From an uncultured Emergencia sp. (GTDB lineage: Bacteria > Bacillota > Clostridia > Peptostreptococcales > Anaerovoracaceae), in NCBI GenBank assembly GCA_904420065.1, contig CAJFTU010000052.1, positions 1-64,000 on the forward strand: 64,000 nucleotides of DNA. The letters are read 5' to 3'. Below are positions 8,487 through 16,836 of this stretch, in pieces. A program made the translations under genes and the position numbers. The notes beneath the pieces are model-generated. The model did no database searches. It was given only the letters and a program-made list of their open reading frames with translations, and was not told where the DNA came from. Every line of letters starts with the position of its first letter. Position 1 is the first letter of the stretch.

Positions 8487-9431
8487 ATGAACACACTTCT
8501 GACCCAGGAGGATATAGAAGAACTGGAATCCCTTTCCGAAGGCTACTTCTACGACATACTGCAATACATTCAGAACTTCATCTCGGAGGGAATCAGCGAA
8601 GGACGCTTTAATCGGGAAGAAGCTGAACACGATCTGGAAATCGCCCTCTGGGTATCCTATGCTTGTAACAACATAGATGAATATGAATACTACTATATGT
8701 CATACCAATGGCTATCCGACGTAGAGGATCTCGCCCAAGGCTGCGGCGTATGGTATTATCGCTATTCCTGTGCACTGATGTACTGCGGAAAACTTAAGCA
8801 GGCTCTCCGTTATGCCGAAAAAGGAGTTAAAGAAGATCCCGAATATCCATGGGGCTGGCTGCAGCTGGCAAAGCTTCGCAGTCACTTTGGAGATAAGGAG
8901 GGTGCGCTGGCCGCAAATGAGTCCGGACTTTGTCTGGTTCCCGGCGACTACGAATTTCTCCGCCAGAAGGACGAAATCGAGCGAGACTGCACGCTGGAAC
9001 AGCTTCTCAACCACTACATTTACGAAGACGAAGACCGGGATCTTCAGGCAGGTATCCTTGACAATACAGAAAAGCTCAGTGCCATAGCAGGAGTCGTGGT
9101 GGACAAAGATAAACTCCGGCAGATCAAGTCCTCGCTCCATCTGACCAATTGGGCCGCCGATTTACCGTACTGTTCCTGCCTTTTTCCCTATGAAGGAAGG
9201 ATGATCACCGCCGTCTTCGAGATGAACGAGGCGGCTGTTTCAAAGCTGGATCTGACCTGGCTCATGGACACGGCAGACTCACTGCCGGAATTGGTCCGTC
9301 TCCAGCAGAAGGAAAAAGGTCAATCTCTGGCACAGATCATCTTCTATCGAAACCAGAGTATAGAACTGGTCTTTGGAAACAACGGAAGCAGCGCAATATC
9401 CCCTGCCCTCCAAAAGAAAAAATGTATCTGA
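8487..9431 (+). CDS. Tetratricopeptide-repeat protein
   Basis: The 314-residue soluble acidic protein has helical repeats at about residues 85-155 that fit TPR units (YRYSCALMYCGKLKQALRYA; WGWLQLAKLRSHFGDKEGAL). The C-terminal third (~190-310) is a separate mixed domain with a CSCLFPYEGRMITAVFE segment that I do not recognise. TPR proteins usually serve as interaction scaffolds; no partner is evident from the flanking genes. A clear AAAGGAGAA ribosome site precedes the ATG. It is monocistronic and ends at a bidirectional terminator. Confidence 0.75.
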   Translation: MNTLLTQEDIEELESLSEGYFYDILQYIQNFISEGISEGRFNREEAEHDLEIALWVSYACNNIDEYEYYYMSYQWLSDVEDLAQGCGVWYYRYSCALMYCGKLKQALRYAEKGVKEDPEYPWGWLQLAKLRSHFGDKEGALAANESGLCLVPGDYEFLRQKDEIERDCTLEQLLNHYIYEDEDRDLQAGILDNTEKLSAIAGVVVDKDKLRQIKSSLHLTNWAADLPYCSCLFPYEGRMITAVFEMNEAAVSKLDLTWLMDTADSLPELVRLQQKEKGQSLAQIIFYRNQSIELVFGNNGSSAISPALQKKKCI

Positions 9432-9448
9432 ATCTATCCGCGCCCATA

Positions 9449-9490
9449 AAAAACGCCGTTCTCGTCAATCACGACACAGAACGGCGTTTT
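9449..9490. terminator. Bidirectional terminator
   Basis: AAAACGCCGTTCT and AGAACGGCGTTTT form a 13-base stem between the convergent TPR and PNPOx-fold genes, with A/T runs on both sides. Confidence 0.85.
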
Positions 9491-9534
9491 CCATCTTTTT
9501 TTCTACCGTTTGGCAAAACAATCAAAGAGTCCGT

Positions 9535-9921
9535 TTAAAACTTAATCTCTTTTTTGTCGCCGGTTCCCAGATCCGCAATAACCGCAGTTCCGTCTGTTAC
9601 AGCGAACACTTCCAGATTTCCCGGACGAATCATCTGCTCCAGAGCCGGCATAATTTCCAGCGCCTTTTTCACAGCTTCTTCACCGAGGAATTCCGCTTTG
9701 CCGCGGATACGGATGAACTTCATACCGTTTGCGGAAGCAATTTCGACTTTCGGATTAACCTTCAGTTCCTTGGACGTAGCTTTTCCGTCTGCGGTGCAGA
9801 AACAGAGCTTTCCATCGTATTCCATGGAAAATCCCTGCGGCCTTACTGCCGGCTGATCTCCGTCTACAGTAGCGACAAAGCACAATTTACTTTCTTTCAG
9901 AAAATCCATAATTTCATTCAC
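9535..9921 (-). CDS. Pyridoxamine 5'-phosphate oxidase-fold (flavin-binding) protein
   Basis: The 128-residue protein has the split-barrel layout of small PNPOx-like proteins: FVATVDGDQPAVRPQGF for the flavin-phosphate region, LCFCTADGKATSKELKVNPKVEI, and IRIRGKAEFLG. Such proteins bind FMN or F420/heme and reduce small molecules, but the substrate is unknown. I favour a GTG start at 9921, eight bases after GAGGAG, over a GTG three codons earlier that abuts the ribosome site. It is monocistronic. Confidence 0.75.
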   Translation of the reverse strand: MNEIMDFLKESKLCFVATVDGDQPAVRPQGFSMEYDGKLCFCTADGKATSKELKVNPKVEIASANGMKFIRIRGKAEFLGEEAVKKALEIMPALEQMIRPGNLEVFAVTDGTAVIADLGTGDKKEIKF

Positions 9922-10016
9922 GGCTATCACTCCTCTTCCTTTTGATGATTAATTATCTACTATAATTATAATACATCCCCGCACAAAAAGGAAGAAATTC
10001 CAGACGAATTTTCTTT

Positions 10017-10502
10017 CTGATGACCGCCGTGGCCGCCGAGGCGCTCAGCCCGTTCTCCCCAATCCCGATTCTTTAAAACGACGTGATAGTTCTCCCAAGG
10101 CACGGGCATACTATGAACAATCAGAAAACAGGCAGGAAAGGCGTTGATCGGGTCATCATAGCGGGAGGCGGATGTGAAACCTTTGCATCGGCAGTGAAGT
10201 GCCTGAAACCGGGTGGAAAGATCGGCAACGTAAACTACCTGGGAAACGGCGAGTACGTGACCATTCCCCGAATCGCATGGGGCGTTGGAATGGGACATAA
10301 GCAGATCAACGGAGGCCTCATGCCCGGCGGGCGGCTTCGCATGGAAAAACTGGGCGCCCTGATTTCATCTAAAAGACTGGAGGTCTCTCCTCTTTCTACT
10401 CACATCTTCGAGGGGTGGGAGCACCTTGAAGAGGCTCTGCTCTTAATGAAAAATAAACTCCGGGATCTGATCAAGCCGGTAATCAAACTTACAGACAGAT
10501 AA
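10017..10502 (+). pseudogene. Remnant of a zinc-dependent secondary alcohol dehydrogenase
   Basis: From about 10124 to the stop the frame reads as the C-terminal third of a clostridial/Thermoanaerobacter-type NADP secondary alcohol dehydrogenase: KGVDRVIIAGGG, KPGGKIGNVNY, GGLMPGGRLRMEKL and EALLLMKNKLRDLIKPV. The catalytic N-terminal domain is missing. Upstream fragments in other frames (FFLMTAVAAEAL at 10011 on; KARAYY near 10100) resemble the Rossmann region, suggesting internal deletion and frameshift rather than a newly started short gene. No ribosome site precedes the apparent ATG at 10083. I call it non-functional. Confidence 0.75.
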
Positions 10503-10552
10503 CGAAGCCTATGATCGGCGAAACGGGTTATGAGAAAAAATCGGGAATGAAA

Positions 10553-10578
10553 AAAAACACGCTCGAAAGCGTGTTTTC
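10553..10578. terminator. Terminator for tRNA-Ser (and possibly for the ADH remnant)
   Basis: AAAACACGCT and AGCGTGTTTT flank a four-base loop, with a long T-run on the minus strand directly past the tRNA. Confidence 0.85.
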
Positions 10579-10582
10579 ATGG

Positions 10583-10667
10583 CGGAGGACACGGGACTCG
10601 AACCCGCGGGGCTGTTACACCTTACTTGATTTCCAATCAAGCTCCTTAGCCACTCGGTCAATCCTCC
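10583..10667 (-). tRNA. tRNA-Ser (GGA anticodon)
   Basis: On the minus strand the sequence starts GGAGGATTGACCGAGTGG and folds as a class II tRNA with a long variable arm. The anticodon loop between CTTGA and TCAAG carries GGA, giving serine for UCC/UCU codons. The T-arm GGGTTCGAGTCCC is intact and CCA is not encoded. A possible promoter (TTGCAA, 17 bases, TAAATT) lies about 20 bases upstream. Confidence 0.95.
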
Positions 10668-10869
10668 ATGCACCACTATAATTTAACATAAATATGCTTC
10701 TTTTGCAAGTAGATGTTTAAAAAAAATCCTTAAATGTTTTAAGAACTTGAATTCCCCCTGTACTTTGCTAGAATAAAAAAAGCATTAACACACACCAAGG
10801 GAAACACAGTGGGCAATATGCAGATTTCCACGTTTTGCCTATACTTTGCAAAGAGATAATTTAAACAAA

Positions 10870-11022
10870 AGAGAAAGATGGCAGATATTCCAGTTTATCA
10901 GCGAGCTGGACGCCATGGCAATCCGCTTCTGCAAAAACACGTTCTGTGAAACGCCTCTGTTCTTCGAATTAGACCAGATCATCAAAGGGATTTTATACTG
11001 GAAAACGGAGAAGCAGAAGTAA
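10870..11022 (+). pseudogene. Fragment of a GntR/FCD-family regulator
   Basis: A short frame reads FQFISELDAMAIRFCKN, CETPLFFELDQIIKG and then diverges to a stop at 11020. It closely matches residues ~78-105 of the intact GntR regulator at 13548-14228 (FQCISEFDALAILFCKN, then VPLLYDLQEIV). The DNA-binding domain and most of the ligand-binding domain are absent. It appears to be a decayed paralogue, and it is followed directly by a terminator hairpin. Confidence 0.75.
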
Positions 11023-11028
11023 TAAACA

Positions 11029-11070
11029 GCTGTCCGCATATCGTCTGTATGCGGACAGCCATATTTTTTG
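11029..11070 (+). terminator. Intrinsic terminator after the GntR fragment
   Basis: GCTGTCCGCATA and TATGCGGACAGC form a 12-base stem followed by a T-rich run. Confidence 0.8.
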
Positions 11071-11129
11071 ACTGCGCTCACGTCCGAGATGACTTCAGCT
11101 TCAGCACAGCATAAGCCATCTGCCCTGTC

Positions 11130-11423
11130 TTACTGCGCGTCTTCCATCTCTTTTTTGGCAGGGACGAATTTCGCCTCGTTCATCAGCGGATGCTGGAGCT
11201 TAATTGCGCCTTTCTTCGGACACTCCATGACACAGGCTCCGCAGTACCAACACTCTCCCGGATACATCACAATCGGATGCTCCCCTTTGTTAACGCTGTG
11301 AACCAAAACATCCGCCTGACACACATCGGCGCAGCGATTGCAGCCGATACACAATTCCTGATTATAGATGATCGGTCTGGCGCTGCTGAAAACAACCGAC
11401 GTATACAGTTCTTTCTTTTCCAT
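11130..11423 (-). CDS. 4Fe-4S dicluster ferredoxin, AprB-like partner of the flavoprotein
   Basis: The 97-residue protein has two cysteine clusters, CIGCNRCADVC and CWYCGACVMECP, each supplying four ligands for a [4Fe-4S] centre. Spacing and the tryptophan in the second motif recall the beta subunit of adenylylsulfate reductase (AprB), but the protein is shorter. Its start codon overlaps the stop of the flavoprotein gene, so the two very probably form a complex passing electrons to or from FAD. It is the last gene of a two-gene operon. Confidence 0.8.
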   Translation of the reverse strand: MEKKELYTSVVFSSARPIIYNQELCIGCNRCADVCQADVLVHSVNKGEHPIVMYPGECWYCGACVMECPKKGAIKLQHPLMNEAKFVPAKKEMEDAQ

Positions 11424-13357
11424 TAGTGCGCACCTCCCATATAATCCTGATTCCTCTTTTCGTATTCCTCTTTCAGATCACCGAAATAATCGTGCTCTAC
11501 GATACCTTTGACCGGTTTGCCATCCTCCATGCGGATAGTGATAAAATGACGGTCCTTCTCCGGATCCATTTCCGGGAAGTCGCTTCGTTCAAAGCAGAGC
11601 GGCTCCGAGCTGGATTCTCTCATCAGACAGGCGTTTAAAATCAGCTTGGCTACTTCGAGGATATCGAGAACCTCGTGGGTACGCATCAGATCGTGAGGCG
11701 TTACCGCGGAAAGCTGCGGAACTTTTTCTCTTTCATAGCTTTCAAGAAGATCCAGACCTTCCTTCAACAGATCCGCGCACTTGACACCGCCGCAGTAATT
11801 CTGCATCGCCTTGGAGATAGCCATGTTCAGTTCTCTCCAATTCATGCCGTCTTCCACTTCAAGCGGTGCGTACAGTCTCTTCATCTCCGCGTCGATATCC
11901 TCCTGTTTCGGCTCGGCGAAATCCACTGTACCCGCGTAGTCGGCAGCTTTTCGGCCTGCATAGTGACCTGTGGAGCAGGCATAACCGGCACAGTCCGAAG
12001 CAAAAAGCTGATCGCCTGCAGCGTAAATACCATCAATGTTGGTCTTCAGATCCCAGTCGTGCATAATGCCGCCCGGCGCGCCAAAGAGCTGACGCTCCTG
12101 TGTCAGAAAGGCTGCTGACTGCCATCCCGTTCCGTAACTCTGCAGGGCGTGTTTGGCCGGATCGAATCCTCTTTCCGTGTAGTTCTGCAAAATAGGAATT
12201 TTCGTCTTGCCTTCCTCGCCGACCATCATGCCCCATATAACCTTTCTCTCCATCTCCGGCATGCGGGAAAGATCAGCGTAAAACGGCAGCTGGTATCCTT
12301 TTTCCATCAACTGGTCAAACGGCATGGTCTCCGGACCGCGATATTCGTATTTCGGTTCGTCGATAACGCCGCCCTTCAGGAAAAACTTCTGACCTTCCAC
12401 CGGATAATACCTTTCGGAAACAGTCTTCAGCACATTTCCGTCTCTGTCCAAATACGGAATCTCCACGCCTCTGGCGTCGACCATGGTGGCCGCATACCAG
12501 GTGTTGTGATTGTTTCCGGCTCCATAAGGAGGGAAGCTTCTTCCCGCTGCGGAGAATTCTCCCTTTACAGACTTCTCCATCATGGTAAACTCCATCCCGA
12601 TCCGGGCGCCCATAGCGTGACCGCTGCCGATGCTTTGAATCGGACGGAACTCACAGAGACCAACAAGATCAGGGTTAAACAGCCATACGCGAGCAGGTCT
12701 GGACATACACAGAACGGTAGCTTTTGCCTTGAATACGTGGAACTTTCCGGTACGCACGTTCATACCCATGGCGCCGATACCCCGTTTCTTCCCGTTTTCA
12801 ACGGCAGTCAGCAGAGCCGTAGCTTCTGTCCGGTCGAAGACGCGCACGCCCAGCTTCTTCAGCTGCTTGTAAAGAGCCGGTTTGAAGGTCGAACCCCAAA
12901 CTCTTAGGGTAAACTTATTCTTATAGTCGTAAGCGAACATCAACTTAGTCTCTGCATCCCGGAATTCCGCTCCGACAAATTCATCGTCGGTGTCTCTGAT
13001 CTTTCCGCCGTAACTTTCCAGATCCAGCAGACGATCGTAGCCTTCTCTGCATTCAATGTAATGGGCAATACCGTTGCTGTAGTGGTTCTGCTCGTCCACA
13101 TACGCCTCGGCAATCTCCTCCGGCGTTACCTGAGAGCATGGATTGGTACAGGCGGATTCCCAATGGTCGAAACCGGTCCCTGCGCTTCCGCTTCTGACGG
13201 TAGCGCCTTTTTCCACCAGGATAACGGATTTTCCCTTCTCTGCAGCTGCAATGGCTGCAAAACAGCCGGCAAGGCCGCCGCCAAGAACCAGAACCTCTGC
13301 TTCATCGGTCTGTACGTCGCCGATTTCATTTGCATAAGGCCATTTATACTCTTTCAT
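11423..13357 (-). CDS. AprA/fumarate-reductase-like FAD oxidoreductase subunit
   Basis: The 644-residue soluble flavoprotein has an N-terminal dinucleotide-binding motif VLVLGGGLAGCFAAIAAAEKG and a C-terminal FAD segment IDGIYAAGDQLFASDCAGYA. The overall plan follows the alpha subunit of adenylylsulfate reductase and related succinate dehydrogenase/fumarate reductase flavoproteins. There are no other sulfur-metabolism genes in view, so a role in dissimilatory sulfate reduction is not supported and the substrate is open. I start it at the ATG at 13357, preceded by an AGGAGAAGGAAAAGAGG stretch, not at the upstream AT-rich extension. It is divergent from a GntR regulator that may control it. Confidence 0.8.
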   Translation of the reverse strand: MKEYKWPYANEIGDVQTDEAEVLVLGGGLAGCFAAIAAAEKGKSVILVEKGATVRSGSAGTGFDHWESACTNPCSQVTPEEIAEAYVDEQNHYSNGIAHYIECREGYDRLLDLESYGGKIRDTDDEFVGAEFRDAETKLMFAYDYKNKFTLRVWGSTFKPALYKQLKKLGVRVFDRTEATALLTAVENGKKRGIGAMGMNVRTGKFHVFKAKATVLCMSRPARVWLFNPDLVGLCEFRPIQSIGSGHAMGARIGMEFTMMEKSVKGEFSAAGRSFPPYGAGNNHNTWYAATMVDARGVEIPYLDRDGNVLKTVSERYYPVEGQKFFLKGGVIDEPKYEYRGPETMPFDQLMEKGYQLPFYADLSRMPEMERKVIWGMMVGEEGKTKIPILQNYTERGFDPAKHALQSYGTGWQSAAFLTQERQLFGAPGGIMHDWDLKTNIDGIYAAGDQLFASDCAGYACSTGHYAGRKAADYAGTVDFAEPKQEDIDAEMKRLYAPLEVEDGMNWRELNMAISKAMQNYCGGVKCADLLKEGLDLLESYEREKVPQLSAVTPHDLMRTHEVLDILEVAKLILNACLMRESSSEPLCFERSDFPEMDPEKDRHFITIRMEDGKPVKGIVEHDYFGDLKEEYEKRNQDYMGGAH

Positions 13358-13386
13358 CCTCTTTTCCTTCTCCTTCCGAAAACATT

Positions 13387-13493
13387 TTGCAAAATCTTTT
13401 ATCTTTTTATAAAATATCATTTTTTGCAAAAAAAATCAATAATATTTTAAATTTTTTTGCAATCTATATTTCTATATAATAAATTTATTGCAA
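13387..13493. promoter_or_regulatory. Cluster of four TTGCAA sites in the GntR/flavoprotein divergent region
   Basis: The palindrome TTGCAA occurs at 13387, 13424, 13457 and 13488. The middle two are the ends of a long inverted repeat (TTGCAAAAAAAT / ATTTTTTTGCAA). A TATAAT at 13475-13480 could be the -10 of the GntR gene. FCD-type GntR proteins bind short palindromes near their own promoters, so these are likely operators for one or both divergent transcripts. Confidence 0.6.
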
Positions 13494-13547
13494 ATATTGT
13501 AAAATGGTGTTAGGATAAATTCAGAAAAAATCCGGAGGATAATATTG

Positions 13548-14228
13548 ATGGGCGATAAACTCACCTTAACTGAGCGGATCTATCATGAACTGTATCACGA
13601 TATCACTTCGCAGAAACTCTGCTGTGGTCAAAAGCTTACCCTGACAGAATTAAAAAAACGTTTCAACGTCAGTCAGACACCGATACGGGAGGCTCTTACC
13701 CGTCTGACTGAAAGCGGCCTGGTGAACTATTGCTCTAATTCCAGTGTCACCGTCATCAAATTTACTGAATCGGATATACGGGAGCTGTTTCAGTGCATCA
13801 GCGAGTTCGACGCTCTCGCCATCTTATTCTGTAAAAACGCGTTTTCGCACGTTCCTCTGCTGTACGATCTTCAGGAGATTGTCGACACCGGCAACAAGCT
13901 TCTGCAGGAAGGTGATATCGAGGGTTGGAGCCGCTATTCCGATCTGTTTCATCTGACATTTTACCGACACGCACAAAACCACTACCTGGACGATGCCGCC
14001 AGGAAGCTCCGGGCCAGAATCGACATCCTTTCTGCCATGTACTATCGCAAAGATCCGATTTATATAGAAAATATTAACGAAGGGCACAATGCCATATTAC
14101 AATGTGTGAAAGACAATGATTTCAACGAGGCTACAGCGATCATGCGCGTTCACCTGCAGTTCAACATGGTATATGCGTTTAACGCCTACAAAGAGTTTGA
14201 AGAAAAACAGGCTAAGGGAGGAAAATAG
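13548..14228 (+). CDS. GntR-family (FCD/FadR-type) transcriptional regulator
   Basis: The 226-residue protein has an N-terminal winged helix (residues ~8-75, with LTLTELKKRFNVSQTPIREALTRL as the recognition region) and an all-helical FCD domain (~80-215). The metal/ligand pocket is hinted at by HLTFYRHAQNHY. Such regulators respond to small carboxylates or amino-acid derivatives. It is divergent from the AprA/AprB-like operon, which it may regulate. ATG at 13548 is chosen, nine bases after GGAGG. A decayed relative lies at 10870-11022. Confidence 0.85.
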   Translation: MGDKLTLTERIYHELYHDITSQKLCCGQKLTLTELKKRFNVSQTPIREALTRLTESGLVNYCSNSSVTVIKFTESDIRELFQCISEFDALAILFCKNAFSHVPLLYDLQEIVDTGNKLLQEGDIEGWSRYSDLFHLTFYRHAQNHYLDDAARKLRARIDILSAMYYRKDPIYIENINEGHNAILQCVKDNDFNEATAIMRVHLQFNMVYAFNAYKEFEEKQAKGGK

Positions 14229-14320
14229 CGGTAATAAGCCTGCGCAAATTTTACAGCGCTTGTCGCCGGATTGCGTGACTCTGTATACAACAGCAGCTTA
14301 CAGCAATAAATTTCAATCAA

Positions 14321-14374
14321 AAACCTTCTGTCAGAAAACGATCCCATTTTAAGATCATTTTCCGACAGAAGGTT
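14321..14374. terminator. Bidirectional terminator
   Basis: AACCTTCTGTC and GACAGAAGGTT enclose an inner GATC/GATC stem between the convergent GntR and monooxygenase genes. Confidence 0.8.
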
Positions 14375-14450
14375 TGCCTCATATCGAGCCGTTAAACTAT
14401 TTTCTTAGCTTGATATATGTTCAGACCGGACAATTCTCAGTGTTCCGAAT

Positions 14451-14735
14451 CTACCCGATCTCCTCTACAGAAGAAATTATGCCGTACTTTTCTTTAATCT
14501 TTCCCAACTGGGACAGATGAGGCTTACAGGCATGTTTCTGCTGGTGTTCCTTACTCTCCCACTTTTCCAAAAGAAGGATCTCATTTTCGCGATCGGCCGA
14601 AAAGTAGTATTCGTAACCCAGATTTCCGGCCTCCTGTCTGGTAATCTCCGCAATCCTCATTTTTCTTATTTCGTTGTAGAAATCCCGAATGGATTGTCTG
14701 TCGCAAGCTGTATACGTCACATTGATGCAATACAT
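14451..14735 (-). CDS. Antibiotic-biosynthesis-monooxygenase (ABM/YgiN-like) domain protein
   Basis: The 94-residue protein shows the dimeric alpha-beta barrel signature of the ABM family: an N-terminal strand (MYCINVTYTA), a helix (IRDFYNEIRKMRIAEITRQE), and FLLLEKW-type ESKEHQQKHACKPHL with a histidine near the pocket. Members act as small quinol or aldehyde monooxygenases or bind heme; the function here is open. The ATG at 14735 follows AAAAGGAGAAG, making the 23-residue longer frame unlikely. Confidence 0.75.
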   Translation of the reverse strand: MYCINVTYTACDRQSIRDFYNEIRKMRIAEITRQEAGNLGYEYYFSADRENEILLLEKWESKEHQQKHACKPHLSQLGKIKEKYGIISSVEEIG

Positions 14736-14871
14736 GTTTCTTCTCCTTTTCAAATAGACGTCATTATTTTTTATCATTATAGCGTAGATGATATCCGTTA
14801 TCAAACGGATTTTGCCGTCAGGCGGATAAAATCAGAATCTACCTTTCCAGTTCTTCCCGCAATTTTTTTCT

Positions 14872-14909
14872 TAAAAAAATCCCCGGAAGGAATTTTTCCT
14901 CCCGGGAGT
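14872..14909 (-). terminator. Intrinsic terminator after thrC
   Basis: On the minus strand CCCGGGAGGAA and TTCCTTCCGGG pair around a short loop and are followed by a T-run. Confidence 0.8.
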
Positions 14910-14930
14910 GATTCTCACTGTTTTTTCTGT

Positions 14931-16409
14931 TTATTTTACCGCTTCCTCTACAGTGGCCTCCATCTGCTCTGCATCTATGACGCCCTTGTGTCTTATTTCC
15001 TTTTTGTCCAGGTCCTTCAGACCTTTTGGAATTCTGACACCGGTGGCTTCTTCCAGCGCCTCGACATAGCGGAAATCATCCTCCTGCTCGGATAGTCCGA
15101 TGGATTTAGCTACGCTTTCCGCAAACTTATACGCGCTGGCTGTGGAGGCAATAACCGTCGGTGTATTATCACCGGTCTCCCGGCGATAATCCTCATATAC
15201 CTTATAGGCAACGGCCGTGTGAGGATCGATCAGATAACCGTTTTCCCTGTACATCCTGCCTACAGTCTCATTGGTCTCCTCTACAGTTGCATATCCGCCG
15301 TAGAAGTCCTTCAATCCTTCGCGAACATCTTTCCTTACCTGATAATGATATTCTTTGTCCAATTTCTCCATTAATAAGCGAATCTCTTTTCCGCTGCCGC
15401 CGCTGAGATGATAGAGAAGACGCTCCAGATTGCTGGAAATCAGTATGTCCATTGACGGAGTATTGGTCAGGTAAAAGATTCTGCGCGTATCGTAGATACC
15501 GGTATTGATGAAATCGGTCAGCACTTTGTTCTCGTTTGATGCGCAGATAAAGCGGTTTACCGGAATTCCCATCTCTCTGGCATAATAGGCCGCCAATATG
15601 TTTCCAAAATTTCCGGTAGGAACAACCACGTTAATTTTATCCCCGTTTTTAATCTCTCCTCTTTCTACCAACTTTATGTAGCTATATACGTAGTAGGCAA
15701 CCTGGGGTACCAATCTGCCGATGTTGATCGAATTGGCTGAGGAAAGTCTGCAGCCCGCCGAAGCAAGCTTTTCCGCAAAAGTCCGGTCATTGAAAATTGC
15801 CTTTACTCCGCTCTGAGCGTCGTCGAAATTTCCATTGATCGCAAAGACGTGGGTATTCTCGCCTTCCTGGGTGATCATTTGCCGCTCCTGAACCTGACTG
15901 ACGCCCTGGTTCGGGAAAAAGACGATGATCTCTGTTCCCGGCACATCGGCGAAGCCTTCGAGAGCCGCTTTTCCGGTGTCTCCGGAGGTAGCCGTCAATA
16001 TGCAGATTTTCTTGTCTTCCTTTTCCTTTTTTACTGCCGTTGTCAGCAGATAAGGCAGAATGGACAGCGCCATGTCCTTAAACGCCGCTGTTCTGCCGTG
16101 ATACAGCTCGAGGAAGTAGGCGTCTCCCTGCTTCTCCAGCGGTACGATTTCCTCCGCTTCAAACTTTTCATCGTAAGCGCTGTCGACACAGACACGCATC
16201 TCTTCTTCTGTATAATCATCGAAAAAAGCGCCGATCACACGGAATGCGATATCGCGATAGGAGCAGCCCATCATGTCTTCGATCTGAAACGGCAGTTTGG
16301 GAATTTCCACAGGTACATAAAGTCCCCTGTCTTCCGAAATTCCCTGAATTATAGCCTGAGCACCGCTTAACTGCCTTTCGCTCCCGCGGGTACTTTTAAA
16401 CATTCTCAT
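14931..16409 (-). CDS. thrC: Threonine synthase
   Basis: The 492-residue PLP enzyme converts O-phosphohomoserine to threonine. The PLP-binding lysine lies in GRTAAFKDMALS, the phosphate-binding region is TATSGDTGKAALEGF, and the N-terminus MRMFKSTRGS matches the bacterial fold-type II threonine synthases of ~490 residues. The ATG has AAAGGAG eight bases upstream. It stands alone: hom and thrB are not adjacent. No T-box specifier or antiterminator pattern is evident in the short leader. Confidence 0.92.
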   Translation of the reverse strand: MRMFKSTRGSERQLSGAQAIIQGISEDRGLYVPVEIPKLPFQIEDMMGCSYRDIAFRVIGAFFDDYTEEEMRVCVDSAYDEKFEAEEIVPLEKQGDAYFLELYHGRTAAFKDMALSILPYLLTTAVKKEKEDKKICILTATSGDTGKAALEGFADVPGTEIIVFFPNQGVSQVQERQMITQEGENTHVFAINGNFDDAQSGVKAIFNDRTFAEKLASAGCRLSSANSINIGRLVPQVAYYVYSYIKLVERGEIKNGDKINVVVPTGNFGNILAAYYAREMGIPVNRFICASNENKVLTDFINTGIYDTRRIFYLTNTPSMDILISSNLERLLYHLSGGSGKEIRLLMEKLDKEYHYQVRKDVREGLKDFYGGYATVEETNETVGRMYRENGYLIDPHTAVAYKVYEDYRRETGDNTPTVIASTASAYKFAESVAKSIGLSEQEDDFRYVEALEEATGVRIPKGLKDLDKKEIRHKGVIDAEQMEATVEEAVK

Positions 16410-16562
16410 CTTGCTTTCTCCTTTTTACTTCAAATTCACTACTGTCCGCAGATAGATAAAGGAAAACTTTTTCTCTGCAAATTAAAATTTTTACTGGACA
16501 ACAATTAACATTAAGTATATAATAAATACCGTGAGATTTCAATAAGATCATTAAATTTATAT

Positions 16563-16637
16563 GTCGCCTTGGTCAAGTGGTCAAGACGTAGCCCTCTCAC
16601 GGCTGAATCAGGGGTTCGACTCCCCTAGGCGATACCA
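16563..16637 (+). tRNA. tRNA-Glu (CTC anticodon)
   Basis: The cloverleaf is complete: acceptor GTCGCCT/AGGCGAT, D-arm TGGTCAAGTGGTCAAGA, anticodon loop CTCTCAC with CTC, T-arm GGGGTTCGACTCCCC, discriminator A and an encoded CCA. It reads GAG glutamate codons. Confidence 0.92.
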
Positions 16638-16642
16638 ATTTT

Positions 16643-16687
16643 ATCCCCGCGCAAAGGTTGAATAGTACAGCTTGCGTGGGGATTTTT
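16643..16687 (+). terminator. Terminator after tRNA-Glu
   Basis: ATCCCCGCGCAA and TTGCGTGGGGAT pair with one G-T wobble and are followed by five T residues. Confidence 0.8.
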
Positions 16688-16836
16688 ATTGATTTTATAG
16701 ATGGGAATCTTTTTGTAAGCCTTTGCAAGTGTTTATAGAAAATGATTAAAGGTTGTTTAAAACAAGGCTTTTTTGTATATTTCTGTTTGCTTAAAGAGTT
16801 TGAAGATCTCGCCCACTTGATTAAACTGTTAATTTG

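Noticed and set aside
9966-10298. A 110-codon minus-strand frame opposite the alcohol dehydrogenase remnant
   Set aside because: It is antisense to a recognisable remnant and shows no family features or ribosome site.
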